Shown in pieces: positions 26,835 through 36,661 of a stretch of 64,000 nucleotides of DNA. How positions within the stretch are numbered: position 1 is the stretch's first letter; each line of letters opens with the position of its first letter. Location: positions 3,426,878 through 3,490,877 of the forward strand of contig NZ_CP056783.1 in NCBI RefSeq assembly GCF_023278045.1. The letters run 5' to 3'. Under the pieces are notes generated by a model. It was given only the letters and a program-made list of their open reading frames with translations, made no database searches and was not told the DNA's origin. Origin of the DNA: Flavobacterium sp. K5-23 (GTDB lineage Bacteria > Bacteroidota > Bacteroidia > Flavobacteriales > Flavobacteriaceae). The position numbers and the translations under genes are program-made.

Positions 26835-28106
26835 ATGACTGTAGATTTATTACTAGGATTACAATGGGGAGATGAAGGTAAAGGAAAAATTGTTGATGTT
26901 CTTACCTCAAATTACGATATCATTGCTCGTTTTCAAGGTGGGCCAAATGCGGGACATACTTTAGAGTTTGACGGAATAAAACATGTACTTAGAACAATTC
27001 CATCTGGAATTTTCCATGAAAAATCTATAAATATCATCGGTAATGGGGTAGTTATTGATCCTGTTGTTTTTCAAAAAGAAATTGAAGGACTTGAGAAGTT
27101 TAATTTAGACATCAAAAGCAAATTAATCATTTCAAGAAAAGCACATTTAATCTTACCTACACATCGTTTACTAGATGCAGCTTCTGAAGCTTCAAAAGGG
27201 AAAGCTAAAATTGGTTCTACTTTAAAAGGTATTGGACCAACTTACATGGATAAAACAGGAAGAAACGGTATTCGTGTTGGAGACATTGAATTAGAAGATT
27301 TTAAAGAAAGATATAGAGCTCTTGCTGACAAGCACGAATCTATGATTAAATTTTACGATGTTGCTATTCAATACAATTTAGAAGAATTAGAAAAAGAATT
27401 TTTTGAATCTATCGAAGAACTAAAAAAATTAGATTTTATTGATAGTGAAGAATATCTACACCAAGCTCAAAAAGCAGGTAAATCAATATTATGTGAAGGT
27501 GCTCAAGGTTCATTATTAGATGTTGATTTTGGAACATATCCTTTTGTAACTTCATCTAATACTACTGCTGCTGGTGCTTGTACTGGTTTAGGTATTGCTC
27601 CAAATAAAATTAAAGAAGTATACGGAATCTTTAAAGCATACGTAACACGTGTAGGTAGCGGTCCTTTCCCTACTGAACTTTTTGACGAAGATGGTTCAAC
27701 AATGGCACGAGTAGGTAATGAATTTGGATCTGTAACAGGAAGACAAAGACGTTGTGGATGGTTAGACCTTGTAGCTTTAAAATATGCTGTTCAGGTTAAT
27801 GGTGTAACACAATTAATGATGATGAAAGGCGATGTCCTTTCAGGATTTGAAACATTAAAAGTATGTACAGATTATAGTTATAAAGGAGAGAAAATTTCTC
27901 ATTTCCCTTATAACATCGAACCAGAAAATGTTACTCCTATATACAAGGAATTCAAAGGTTGGAAAGCTGACTTAACAGCTATGACCACTTATGATGAACT
28001 ACCATCAGAATTAAAAGAATATATCGAGTTTATAGAAAAAGAAGTTGAAGTTCCTATTAAAATCGTTTCAGTAGGACCAGACAGAAAACAAACTATACTT
28101 AAATAA
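26835..28106 (+). CDS. purA: Adenylosuccinate synthase
   Basis: This enzyme catalyses the GTP-dependent condensation of IMP and aspartate, the first committed step to AMP. The 423-residue protein has LLLGLQWGDEGKGKIVD at the N-terminus (GDEGKGK P-loop near residue 12), GGPNAGHT, KIGSTLKGIGPTYMDK, VTSSNTTAAGA and the C-terminal VSVGPDRKQTI. The sequence looks intact and of normal length. It lies downstream of fur on the same strand and is closed by a strong terminator. Confidence 0.97.
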   Translation: MTVDLLLGLQWGDEGKGKIVDVLTSNYDIIARFQGGPNAGHTLEFDGIKHVLRTIPSGIFHEKSINIIGNGVVIDPVVFQKEIEGLEKFNLDIKSKLIISRKAHLILPTHRLLDAASEASKGKAKIGSTLKGIGPTYMDKTGRNGIRVGDIELEDFKERYRALADKHESMIKFYDVAIQYNLEELEKEFFESIEELKKLDFIDSEEYLHQAQKAGKSILCEGAQGSLLDVDFGTYPFVTSSNTTAAGACTGLGIAPNKIKEVYGIFKAYVTRVGSGPFPTELFDEDGSTMARVGNEFGSVTGRQRRCGWLDLVALKYAVQVNGVTQLMMMKGDVLSGFETLKVCTDYSYKGEKISHFPYNIEPENVTPIYKEFKGWKADLTAMTTYDELPSELKEYIEFIEKEVEVPIKIVSVGPDRKQTILK

Positions 28107-28114
28107 AAATAACT

Positions 28115-28145
28115 AACGCTCTGAAAATTCAGAGCGTTTTTTTTT
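28115..28145 (+). terminator. Terminator of purA
   Basis: AACGCTCTGAA pairs with TTCAGAGCGTT, followed by a T run of at least eight, starting 9 bases after the purA stop. Confidence 0.85.
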
Positions 28146-28163
28146 CCTAAGAACAATCTTTGT

Positions 28164-28745
28164 ATGAACAATCCCGAAATAAAAATACAAAAAACCGAAC
28201 TGCTTTCGGACAATTGGTATATACTAAGTAAAGTAACCTTAGATTATAAAAAAGAGGACGGAAGCTGGCAAACCCAGAAAAGAGAAGTGTACGATCGAGG
28301 GAACGGATCTGCAATTTTATTGTACAATTCACAAAAAAAGACGGTCATCTTAACACGTCAATTTCGTTTACCTACCTACCTAAACGGGAATAAATCAGGA
28401 ATGATGATTGAGGTTTGTGCAGGAATGTTAGACTTAGACAATCCAGAACAATGCGTCATTAGAGAAACAGAAGAAGAAACCGGCTACCGCATTACTAAGG
28501 TAGAAAAAATAATGGAAACCTATATGTCCCCTGGAGCAGTGACTGAAATTTTACATTTATTTACAGGAGCATATGATGAATCTATGAAAGTGAGTGAAGG
28601 AGGCGGAGTGGCTCATGAACATGAAAACATTGAAGTAATTGAAATGCCATTCGAAGAGGCATATGCTTTGATCGAATCAGGAGAGATTCAAGATGCCAAA
28701 ACAATTGTATTATTGCAACATGCTAAAATAAAGCAGCTATTGTAA
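28164..28745 (+). CDS. nudK: NUDIX hydrolase, NudK-like (GDP-mannose pyrophosphatase type)
   Basis: This 193-residue Nudix enzyme has REVYDRGNGSAILLYN followed by VILTRQFRLPTYLNGN. The Nudix box from AGMLDLDNPEQCVIRETEEETGY supplies the metal-binding glutamates. YMSPGAVTEILHLFTG is typical of the NudK/ADP-ribose pyrophosphatase group. By similarity to Escherichia coli NudK it would cleave nucleotide sugars such as GDP-mannose to the monophosphates; substrate choice is inference. It lies just past the purA terminator, 21 bases before the EamA gene, and is probably cotranscribed with that. Confidence 0.8.
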   Translation: MNNPEIKIQKTELLSDNWYILSKVTLDYKKEDGSWQTQKREVYDRGNGSAILLYNSQKKTVILTRQFRLPTYLNGNKSGMMIEVCAGMLDLDNPEQCVIRETEEETGYRITKVEKIMETYMSPGAVTEILHLFTGAYDESMKVSEGGGVAHEHENIEVIEMPFEEAYALIESGEIQDAKTIVLLQHAKIKQLL

Positions 28746-28766
28746 ATCACTCTGATTACAAACCAA

Positions 28767-29654
28767 ATGAACAATCAAACAAAAGGAGTCCTTTTTGCCC
28801 TGACCGCTACTCTATTGTGGTCAGTAAATATGGTAATTGCCAGCGGAATTAAAGGACACATACCGCCTGTTGGATTGGCGTTTTGGAGGTGGACAATTGC
28901 TTGTATTGTTTTGATGCCTTTTGCTATTCGAAGTACCATCCGAAATTTGGCAGTAATTAAAAAAAACATACGCTATTTAATAGCGACCGCAATACTGGGG
29001 ATTACGATTTTCAACACACTCATTTACTTTGCAGGAAGAACCACAACAGCTGTAAATCTATCTTTAATTGCCATTTCTATTCCTATCTTTATTGTAGCCA
29101 TTTCCAGAATTGCATTTAAAGAAAAAATATCAGTACATAAGATGATTGGTATAGTAACAATCATTACAGGAGTCCTGGTTTTAATTACCAAAGGATCGCT
29201 TCAATCATTACTACATATTAATTTTACCCGTGGCGATCTGTTAATGTTGGTTGCCTGTTTCTTCTTTGCCAGCTACACGATATTAGTCAGACTTAAACCT
29301 GAAGAATTACCAGCCAAAGTATTTTTATTTAGTGTATTTACTTTGGGCGTTTTATTCCTATTCCCCTTTTATCTATGGGAACATTTATTTTATAACAAAG
29401 TGGTTTTAGACTCCACTACCTTTTTTGCGACAACTTATGTTGGCATCTTCGCTTCATTAGTTTCCTATTATCTATGGAATGAATCTATTCGTTTAATTGG
29501 CACTAATAATACCGCTTTAATATATTATCTCATCCCGGTATTTAGCGGAATAATTGCTTATTTATTTTTAAACCAAAAAATCGTTTTGACCCAATTTATA
29601 AGTATGGGAATTATTGTTTCAGGTTTAGTGATTACCAACCGGGCTAAATCTTAA
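28767..29654 (+). CDS. EamA/DMT family transporter
   Basis: This inner-membrane protein of 295 residues has ten hydrophobic segments in two EamA repeats. The first begins GVLFALTATLLWSVNMVIASG with FWRWTIACIVLMP. The second begins GDLLMLVACFFFASYTILVRL and includes TTYVGIFASLVSYYLWNESI. The family exports or exchanges small metabolites, including amino acids and nucleotides, but no substrate can be assigned. It follows nudK closely and converges on the AEC transporter gene with a 16-base gap and no visible terminator. Confidence 0.85.
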   Translation: MNNQTKGVLFALTATLLWSVNMVIASGIKGHIPPVGLAFWRWTIACIVLMPFAIRSTIRNLAVIKKNIRYLIATAILGITIFNTLIYFAGRTTTAVNLSLIAISIPIFIVAISRIAFKEKISVHKMIGIVTIITGVLVLITKGSLQSLLHINFTRGDLLMLVACFFFASYTILVRLKPEELPAKVFLFSVFTLGVLFLFPFYLWEHLFYNKVVLDSTTFFATTYVGIFASLVSYYLWNESIRLIGTNNTALIYYLIPVFSGIIAYLFLNQKIVLTQFISMGIIVSGLVITNRAKS

Positions 29655-29670
29655 AACTAACAATTCCATT

Positions 29671-30582
29671 TTAAATCAATTGTAGCACAAGATACCAAAA
29701 AGCCAAAGTGACAAAGGACAGCGGTATTCCAAAACCTATCATCATACTACATAATCGGGGTTTCAATCCATAAGTGGATGCTAATATACAGCCCGTAATC
29801 ATGGGCGCCATAGCCGATTCCATTATGGAAACCTGAATAATCTCGGAATGCTGATTAAGAACAACTGCATACAACAAATAAATTATGGCGGGTGTCAGGA
29901 TTAATTTATACAAAAGTCCTAAACCCAGAAAACGCCAGTGTTGGCTTCTTATATCGAAACGCAACTGTAAGCCAACAGATAAAAGGGCTAAAGGAGTCAC
30001 ACCACTTCCCGTTTTTTGCAACACAAACTGCATCCCGTCCTGAAAATCAAAATGGAATAAATTCATAAAACAAGCCACCATAAAAGCTATGAAAGGAGGA
30101 AACAACACGATTTTTTTTGCAATCAATAAGCCGTTTGGTTTTCCTGTCGAATAAAACATAGCCACCAAAATTCCTAATGTAGAAAGCACAACAAAAGAAC
30201 CCGGCTGATCCACTAAAATAGCCGTCTTCATCCCTTCTTCACCATACAAGGCTTCTATTATTGGAAATCCAAGAAAAGAGGTATTACTCAATCCAGCAGT
30301 TAAAATTAAACATCCAGTCAATTTCTTTGACCAACCGTATTTATTTCCAAGAAAACGAAAAAGGAAGAACGAAATTATAAACCCAATCCAAGCAACACCA
30401 ACAGGATATAGTAATTGATTGTTCCATTGAATTTTTGGAATGTAGTAGAGCGACAATGCCGGAAGACAAACATTGATAACTATCTTGTTTAATAACTTAT
30501 AACTGTTAGCCGGAAACTGTTTTACTTTTTGCAAAACGATTCCAAGGATTAAAAAAACGAAGATGATAATGAAATTATTCAT
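29671..30582 (-). CDS. AEC (auxin efflux carrier) family transporter
   Basis: A 303-residue membrane protein with about ten hydrophobic segments. NKIVINVCLPALSLYYIPKI corresponds to the first conserved repeat of the AEC family, GLSNTSFLGFPIIEALYG to the family G-N-T/S-x-F-x-G-x-P motif, and MESAMAPMITGCILASTYGL to the second half. In bacteria these proteins export organic acids or similar solutes; no substrate is indicated. The gene is convergent with the EamA gene and divergent from meaB. Confidence 0.85.
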   Translation of the reverse strand: MNNFIIIFVFLILGIVLQKVKQFPANSYKLLNKIVINVCLPALSLYYIPKIQWNNQLLYPVGVAWIGFIISFFLFRFLGNKYGWSKKLTGCLILTAGLSNTSFLGFPIIEALYGEEGMKTAILVDQPGSFVVLSTLGILVAMFYSTGKPNGLLIAKKIVLFPPFIAFMVACFMNLFHFDFQDGMQFVLQKTGSGVTPLALLSVGLQLRFDIRSQHWRFLGLGLLYKLILTPAIIYLLYAVVLNQHSEIIQVSIMESAMAPMITGCILASTYGLKPRLCSMMIGFGIPLSFVTLAFWYLVLQLI

Positions 30583-30753
30583 AGTAGGTAAAGATATTCA
30601 CTAAATTAGAAAATATGCATTCCCAAAAGTAAACATCTTTTTAATTTCACACTTGATAATCAAAGAAAGACTGTAGAATTATTCGCCATAAAATCAAAAT
30701 TAATTCTTGTTATTCACCTATAAATACTAATTTTACTAAAACGCACATAAGTT

Positions 30754-31839
30754 TTGGAAAACAACAAGAAAATACATTCTGCTCTACAAGAAAAAGCTGG
30801 AATTTCACCTCCTGAAATTTTCAGTCAAAAAGTTGTAGATAACATCCAGAAATCCAGAAAAAGACAACCAAGTTCACAAGAATTAGTAGAGGGAATTTTA
30901 TCAGGTAACATAACCGCTTTAAGTCGGGCAATTACATTGGTTGAAAGCACAAATCCTGATCATTTGGCTAAAGCCAATGAGGTAATTAATGCCTGCTTGC
31001 CACACGCTAATAAATCTGCAAGAATAGGAATCACAGGCGTTCCCGGCGTAGGCAAGAGTACTTTTATAGAGGCTTTTGGAAAACACTTGACAACATTAGG
31101 AAAAAAAGTGGCCGTACTTGCTGTAGACCCAAGCAGCTCTATTTCTCACGGAAGTATTTTGGGTGATAAAACCCGGATGGAAGAATTAGTAAAAGATAAA
31201 AACGCCTATATCCGTCCTTCGGCATCAGGAGACACTCTTGGCGGTGTAGCCAGAAAAACCAGGGAAACAATCAGTCTTTGTGAAGCCTGTGGATTTGACA
31301 CCATTATTATCGAAACCGTAGGTGTTGGTCAAAGTGAAACGGCAGTTCACTCTATGGTCGATTTCTTTTTACTTTTAAAAATTGCAGGTGCTGGTGATGA
31401 ATTACAGGGCATCAAACGAGGCATTATGGAAATGGCTGATTCTATTGTCATTAATAAAGCTGATGGAGATAATATTAAAAAAGCAAAACTAGCCAAAACA
31501 GAATTCAACAGGGCCCTGCATCTTTTTCCAGCCAAAAAATCGGGTTGGATACCTACTACAGGAACTTGTAGTGCTATTACTCAAGATGGAATATCAGAAG
31601 TTTGGGAAACAATATCAAAATTTCTTGAGCTCACAAAAGGCAATAATTACTTCTTTGAAAAACGATCCCAGCAAAATGAGTATTGGCTATTGGAAACCAT
31701 CAATGAACAATTGAAATTAAATTTTTACAACCATCCAGAAATTCAAAAACTACTGGATGAAAATAAAAAAGCGGTGCAAAATGATGAAATTTCACCCTTT
31801 GCAGCCGCTCAAATTTTATTAGAAAAATATTTTAAATAA
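30754..31839 (+). CDS. meaB: Methylmalonyl-CoA mutase-associated GTPase MeaB
   Basis: This G3E-type P-loop GTPase chaperones adenosylcobalamin loading of methylmalonyl-CoA mutase. The 361-residue protein has Walker A GVPGVGKST at 95-103, the LAVDPSSSISHGSILGDKTRM switch region, ETVGVGQSE, and the base-recognition motif NKAD. The C-terminal dimerisation arm is present. The mutase itself is not in this window. The start is TTG at 30754; no alternative ATG lies nearby in frame. It appears monocistronic and ends at a bidirectional terminator. Confidence 0.9.
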   Translation: MENNKKIHSALQEKAGISPPEIFSQKVVDNIQKSRKRQPSSQELVEGILSGNITALSRAITLVESTNPDHLAKANEVINACLPHANKSARIGITGVPGVGKSTFIEAFGKHLTTLGKKVAVLAVDPSSSISHGSILGDKTRMEELVKDKNAYIRPSASGDTLGGVARKTRETISLCEACGFDTIIIETVGVGQSETAVHSMVDFFLLLKIAGAGDELQGIKRGIMEMADSIVINKADGDNIKKAKLAKTEFNRALHLFPAKKSGWIPTTGTCSAITQDGISEVWETISKFLELTKGNNYFFEKRSQQNEYWLLETINEQLKLNFYNHPEIQKLLDENKKAVQNDEISPFAAAQILLEKYFK

Positions 31840-31910
31840 TCAATTTCTGTTCTTAAATAACATCAATTTCTTTTATCTAAAAATACATAAAGCATAGTAT
31901 TAAAAACAAA

Positions 31911-31935
31911 AAACGCTGGCATAGCCAGCGTTTTT
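31911..31935. terminator. Bidirectional terminator between meaB and the Asp-box gene
   Basis: AAACGCTGGC pairs with GCCAGCGTTT around a 3-base ATA loop, with A and T runs on either side. Confidence 0.85.
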
Positions 31936-31954
31936 AATATAATTAGAATTTCAA

Positions 31955-34900
31955 TTATTCAGTTACAAATTCATCAAAAGATTTCAATACAAAAGGCACA
32001 TTGTTTTCTTTTGCTTTCTTTTGAAAAGCTGTACCATATTTGGACTCTAAACTTTTATACTCTTGTATTCCTTTTTCGAAACGTAATTTTATCACTTCTA
32101 AGTTTTCCATTTGTGAAGCTGAAGGCGCAGTAAAATTACTTGCTATTGTAGCATATAATTCACCTAGTTTTTCTCTTAACTGAGGTTCAGCTGCTCCTAC
32201 ATAACTATCCCCAGTAGTCACAACTAATTTAGCTTTAAGGGTCTCAAAGACAGCTTTAACTTTAGCTCCTTCTTTTGCATATCCTTTGTCCTTCTCCATA
32301 AGTTCCGTAATTAAAACTATATCTTGATCTATTTGATAAACAGTATAAGCTAATTCTTCGTTCATATTAAACAATACACGCGTTATTTCGCTTTGGCTTT
32401 TTCGATCAGCTGCACTAACACTACTTTTAGGATCGTTTACTACTTTAAAGGTATGAGAATATGTTTCTTTCCCTTTTGTAATTACCGCTTTGTAATTTCC
32501 TTCAGCTACTCTTGGTGCAGTGAATCCAGAAAAACTAATCGTTTTACCAGCTGCAGTTTTTGGGGTTTTCATATTGTAATTCCAATTTACAACGTTGATT
32601 CCTTTTTGTTTACCTGGAGTCAAAGAAGTAATTTTATTTCCTTTATCATCCTGAATTTCAAGATCCATTTTCCCTAAAGTATGACGCTTTTTAAGATAAT
32701 AAATGATTTGCGCACTTGAAGATGGGTTATTCCCAACGAATTCTAATTCAGTTGCAGTTCCACCAAAATTAGATTGCTCTTCTATAACTGCTGCTTTAAG
32801 ATCAAAGAAATGCAAATCTTTGTTCAATACAACTTGATCAATTTGACGCAATGGACTTATATCATCCAAAATGATAATTCCTCTTCCGTGAGTCGCCATA
32901 ACTAAATCATTCGTTTTCTTGCTCATCTCTATATAATGAACAGCTACAGATGGCATATTATTAGTGAAATGTGACCAGTTAGCCCCACCATCAATAGTAA
33001 TATACAGTCCTTTTTCAGTACCTAAGAATAATAAATCTTCGTTTACATAATCTTCTTGAATATTTCGAACAAAACCATCTACATCAGCAGTGATAATTGA
33101 TTTCCAGGTTTTACCAAAATCGGTTGTTTTATATGTATACGGAGTGTAGTCATTACTAGAATGTCCTTCGAATACAGCATACGCAGTTCCTTCTCCAAAA
33201 ACACTTGCTTCAATATGATAACACCAAGTGTTTTTTGGCAATCCAGGAATGTTTGCAACTACATTAGTCCATGATTTACCACCATCTTTTGTAACTTGAA
33301 TATTTCCATCATCTGTTCCTGCCCATATTACGTTCTCATTTAGAGGTGATTCAGCAATCGTGAAAATGGTACAATGATTTTCGGCACCAGAATTATCTTT
33401 AGAAAGTCCTCCAGAGTTTTCTTGGTTCATTTTCTTAGCATCATTTGTAGTTAAATCTGGAGATATTTTACGCCATGTACGACCCATATCCTCTGATTTA
33501 TGAACAAATTGACTTCCCATATAAAAACGATCCGTTTGCTTAGCACTAACTTCCATCGGAGCATTCCAGTTGAAACGCAATTTAGGATCTCCTTTTACAG
33601 CCAAAGGCTGAACAGTAACTAATTCTTGACTATCAGTGTTATATCTCCATACATTCTCAGCACCTTGCATTTCACTGTAAATAATATTCTTAGTTGGGTG
33701 TTTTACAACTCTAAAACCATCTCCTTGACCTATACGAGTCCAGTCCTTAGCTTCAATTCCTCCTGGGCTTTTAGATAGTCCATACCAAGAACCATTATCT
33801 TGTAATCCTCCATAAACATTATAAGGCTCTTTATCATCAATACTTACGTGATAGAATTGAGAAACGGGTAAATTACTAACCATTTCCATAGTAGATCCTC
33901 CATCCCAGCTTCTATAAACACCTCCATCAGTACCACAATACATTCTATTACTATCATTAATATCAAAAGTAATATCATGAATATCAGCGTGCATATACCC
34001 TAAACTTTTAAATGTCTTTCCACCATCACGGCTTATTGAACCTGATAATCCTCCTTTTACAACAATATCCGGATTCTTTGGATCAACAACAATTCTAGAA
34101 AAATAAAACGGACGTACAACTAGCCCAAAATCACTATTCAAGTGTTTCCATGAAGCACCGGCATCCTCTGAACGGTACAATCCATTTTTATCACTTTTCT
34201 CAGTTTCAAGAACAGAATATAAAATATTCGAATTAGACGGAGCTATTGTAATGGCAATTCTCCCTAATTTCCCTTGTGGAAAACCGTTGTGGATTTTATT
34301 CCAAGTTTTTCCACCATCAATAGTTTTATATAAAGCAGATTGTGATCCACCAGAACTAAATGACCATCCCGTTCTTCTGAATTCCCAAAAACTCGCATAC
34401 ATAATATTGGAATTATTGGCATCCATTATTAAATCCGAGCAACCTGTTTTAGCATCTAAATAAAACTCTTTATTCCAGGTAATTCCTCCGTCATTAGTTT
34501 TATAAATTCCTCTTTCAGTACTATCACCCCATAAAGCTCCTAAAACCGCAACCCATACAACATCACTGTTCTTTGGATCAACAACAATAGAACCAATACG
34601 ATCAGATTTTGGCAAACCCATATTTTTCCAATTCTGTCCACCATCAGTAGTTTTGTATATTCCATCACCCATAGAAACACTATTTCTAGTCCACGTTTCT
34701 CCGGTTCCTACCCATATATTCTGATCTGGTTTTGAAGGATCAATTGCGATACAACCAATAGACTGAATGTGTTCGTCAAAAATTGGGGCAAATGTTGCTC
34801 CACCATCACCACTTTTCCACACACCTCCACCTGCAGTAGCGGTATAAAGTATTCTATTATTTGTTGGGTGCATTTCAAGATCAGTGATACGTCCACTCAT

Positions 34901-35035
34901 CAAGGCTGGACCAAGGTGTCTAGCGGAAATATCTCCAAATAATTCTTTTCCCTTCAAAATAATTTTCTCTTGAGCATCAATAGTTGATGCAGCAAAAAGA
35001 AATAAAGTTGCTAATAATAAATTAGATTGTTTCAT
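31955..35035 (-). CDS. Large exported Asp-box (BNR/sortilin-like) beta-propeller protein
   Basis: A signal peptide (ending AASTIDAQ) precedes about 700 residues containing at least eleven Asp boxes of the S/T-x-D-x-G-x-T/S-W/F type (for example KSGDGGATF, KTTDGGQNW, KTNDGGITW, RSEDAGASW, TKDGGKSW), which build one or two beta-propellers of the sortilin/VPS10 or sialidase-like kind. A C-terminal region with LEIQDDKGNKI and VVNWNYNMKTP looks like an FlgD/Ig-like domain, followed by a helical tail. It has 1026 residues and no recognisable T9SS sorting domain. It is probably periplasmic or outer-membrane associated. Enzymatic activity cannot be claimed. It is a single gene; the LolA-like gene lies upstream beyond its own terminator. 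Confidence 0.8.
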   Translation of the reverse strand: MKQSNLLLATLFLFAASTIDAQEKIILKGKELFGDISARHLGPALMSGRITDLEMHPTNNRILYTATAGGGVWKSGDGGATFAPIFDEHIQSIGCIAIDPSKPDQNIWVGTGETWTRNSVSMGDGIYKTTDGGQNWKNMGLPKSDRIGSIVVDPKNSDVVWVAVLGALWGDSTERGIYKTNDGGITWNKEFYLDAKTGCSDLIMDANNSNIMYASFWEFRRTGWSFSSGGSQSALYKTIDGGKTWNKIHNGFPQGKLGRIAITIAPSNSNILYSVLETEKSDKNGLYRSEDAGASWKHLNSDFGLVVRPFYFSRIVVDPKNPDIVVKGGLSGSISRDGGKTFKSLGYMHADIHDITFDINDSNRMYCGTDGGVYRSWDGGSTMEMVSNLPVSQFYHVSIDDKEPYNVYGGLQDNGSWYGLSKSPGGIEAKDWTRIGQGDGFRVVKHPTKNIIYSEMQGAENVWRYNTDSQELVTVQPLAVKGDPKLRFNWNAPMEVSAKQTDRFYMGSQFVHKSEDMGRTWRKISPDLTTNDAKKMNQENSGGLSKDNSGAENHCTIFTIAESPLNENVIWAGTDDGNIQVTKDGGKSWTNVVANIPGLPKNTWCYHIEASVFGEGTAYAVFEGHSSNDYTPYTYKTTDFGKTWKSIITADVDGFVRNIQEDYVNEDLLFLGTEKGLYITIDGGANWSHFTNNMPSVAVHYIEMSKKTNDLVMATHGRGIIILDDISPLRQIDQVVLNKDLHFFDLKAAVIEEQSNFGGTATELEFVGNNPSSSAQIIYYLKKRHTLGKMDLEIQDDKGNKITSLTPGKQKGINVVNWNYNMKTPKTAAGKTISFSGFTAPRVAEGNYKAVITKGKETYSHTFKVVNDPKSSVSAADRKSQSEITRVLFNMNEELAYTVYQIDQDIVLITELMEKDKGYAKEGAKVKAVFETLKAKLVVTTGDSYVGAAEPQLREKLGELYATIASNFTAPSASQMENLEVIKLRFEKGIQEYKSLESKYGTAFQKKAKENNVPFVLKSFDEFVTE

Positions 35036-35123
35036 CGATAATTACGGTTTTATTAATAATAAAATCTGTTTTAAGATGGCCACAAAATATTGAGATTTAG
35101 GACAATTCTTAAAAAAAATAGAT

Positions 35124-35160
35124 TAAAAAATCCCCAACTAAAAAGTTGAGGATTTTCTAT
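35124..35160 (-). terminator. Terminator of the LolA-like gene
   Basis: AAATCC-C-CAACT pairs with AGTTG-A-GGATTT with one internal mismatch and a 4-base loop; a T run follows on the minus strand. It sits about 20 bases after the stop. Confidence 0.7.
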
Positions 35161-35174
35161 ATAATAATATTTAT

Positions 35175-35912
35175 TTATTCTGTTGGGAAAGCAAAAGATG
35201 TTTCGGCAACAGTAGGGTTTAAAGTAATCTTTTTAATTTTCATAGTTTGTCCTCCCATATTCATTGAGAAAGGAAAATAAATTCCATCTACTTCTTGATA
35301 ATCACTCATTGTAGAAACTGCTTTTTGACCTTTCATTGGTCCTGCTTTGATTTCTGTTTCAGTTACTATAGGTAAATAGTTTTCAGTGTCAAAATAGTAA
35401 TATGAAACATCATCCATTTTTACTCCATTAATAGTAACAGGCTTTTTAGTGAATTTCAATTTGAAACATTCAGTCCCTTCTTTAGTTTCTTTACCTACAA
35501 ATTCTGCAGCATAACCTTTAGCTTTATAATCTAATAAAGCATCTGGAAAATCGTTGTTACTTAACAAAGCATTTGCAGTTGTTTCAGCATCACTTTTTTC
35601 AGCTTTCATTGTCATGAAATTTGTACTCCAAATCGTTTTTCCATCAGATGCCATTTGAGTAATCTCTTTACCTTGCAAAGAAAGTTTAACATACATTTTA
35701 CCCCCAGCTAATTGAACCATTTCAACAGGAATTTCCATACCTTGAGCATCTATACTCATATCCATTTTAATTCCCTTAAGTGGTTTCAATTTTTCTACAC
35801 CACCAATTGTAGTAAAATATTTAGCGATTACTTCATCAGCACTTTGTGCAAATATAGGAGCACTTATAACTGAAAATAAGAATGCGAAAATTGATAATTT
35901 TAAAGTTTTCAT
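35175..35912 (-). CDS. Exported LolA-like lipoprotein-sorting/carrier-fold protein
   Basis: A signal peptide (ending SAPIFAQ) is followed by 220 residues with the half-barrel pattern of LolA/LppX-type proteins: an N-terminal helix (SADEVIAKYFTTIGG), then successive strands such as GKMYVKLSLQGKEITQMASDGKTIW, ECFKLKFTKKP, SYYYFDTENYLPIVTETEI and YQEVDGIYFPFSM. This arrangement is typical of Bacteroidota proteins called outer-membrane lipoprotein-sorting proteins. A hydrophobic cargo is likely but unproved. It is monocistronic, with its own terminator just before the Asp-box gene. Confidence 0.7.
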   Translation of the reverse strand: MKTLKLSIFAFLFSVISAPIFAQSADEVIAKYFTTIGGVEKLKPLKGIKMDMSIDAQGMEIPVEMVQLAGGKMYVKLSLQGKEITQMASDGKTIWSTNFMTMKAEKSDAETTANALLSNNDFPDALLDYKAKGYAAEFVGKETKEGTECFKLKFTKKPVTINGVKMDDVSYYYFDTENYLPIVTETEIKAGPMKGQKAVSTMSDYQEVDGIYFPFSMNMGGQTMKIKKITLNPTVAETSFAFPTE

Positions 35913-36053
35913 AGTAATAATAGTTTTGTTTACAATTATTAGTATCCCATTTACAACAAACGTTACAGTTTTATTTACACTTTCTTACTTTTCTTGCCAA
36001 TAAAACACAACGAACTGTTTTTCAATGCAATTGACTTGTACTTAAAACATAAA

Positions 36054-36090
36054 AAAGGTTTAAAATAGATAGTCTCTATTTTAAACCTTT
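36054..36090 (-). terminator. Terminator of the MATE-prohibitin-small protein operon
   Basis: A perfect 16-bp stem (AAAGGTTTAAAATAGA against its complement) with a 5-base loop, followed on the minus strand by a T run. Confidence 0.8.
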
Positions 36091-36116
36091 ATACTTCGAA
36101 AAACGAATTGTACTTT

Positions 36117-36338
36117 TTAATCTACTTTTTTGAATTCCTCACAATATTTATCATATCCTAATTTTAGAAGAAAGGCACCTATTGCAATCCCTCCAATTTT
36201 TCCGATAAAATATCCAACATTATAAGCGATTTGATCATTTGAAATTGAAATTAATTCAAAAGGCAAAATCTTAAAAACCCCTTTAACGATTAAAAACAAG
36301 CCTAATAACACATATAAAACAAAGTATCCTTTTTTCAT
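36117..36338 (-). CDS. Small membrane protein, function unknown
   Basis: This 73-residue protein has two hydrophobic segments (YFVLYVLLGLFLIVKGVFKI and NVGYFIGKIGGIAIGAFLLK) and a short basic/acidic tail, so it is probably a two-pass inner-membrane protein. I do not recognise a family. It is the last gene before the terminator and lies 20 bases after the acidic small protein, so it belongs to the same transcript as the prohibitin-like and MATE genes. Confidence 0.6.
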   Translation of the reverse strand: MKKGYFVLYVLLGLFLIVKGVFKILPFELISISNDQIAYNVGYFIGKIGGIAIGAFLLKLGYDKYCEEFKKVD

Positions 36339-36358
36339 GTGTTTAACTAAACCAATTA

Positions 36359-36589
36359 TTACTCTTTCTCGTAACGTTCCATTTCCCTGTCATAAAAAGC
36401 ATTGGCTGCTTCAATCAGGCCTTCCATCTCAGTGTTTAATTCAGCTTCATCAAGGTCTTCCGCTTCTTCCATAAATTCAACCTCATCATCTTTAAGATTG
36501 ATAATAAATCTTGGATAATCTAAGTGTATAATGAAGATGTCTTCTTGAAAATCAGTATTGTCTCCTAGTAAAAATTTTGGTAATTCCAT
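36359..36589 (-). CDS. Small acidic protein, function unknown
   Basis: The 76-residue protein is strongly acidic, with a C-terminal half rich in Glu and Asp (from DDEVEFMEEAEDLDEAE onward) predicted helical, and an N-terminal beta-like part (IFIIHLDYPRFIINL). It is cytosolic by sequence. No family is recognised with confidence. It lies between the prohibitin-like gene (73 bases upstream) and the small membrane protein, which supports a real gene. Confidence 0.65.
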   Translation of the reverse strand: MELPKFLLGDNTDFQEDIFIIHLDYPRFIINLKDDEVEFMEEAEDLDEAELNTEMEGLIEAANAFYDREMERYEKE

Positions 36590-36661
36590 TTTGTAATGTT
36601 TAATCGTTATTTTGTTAATTCAGTTATTCGAATAAATTAATAATCGAATACCCTCTGTATT

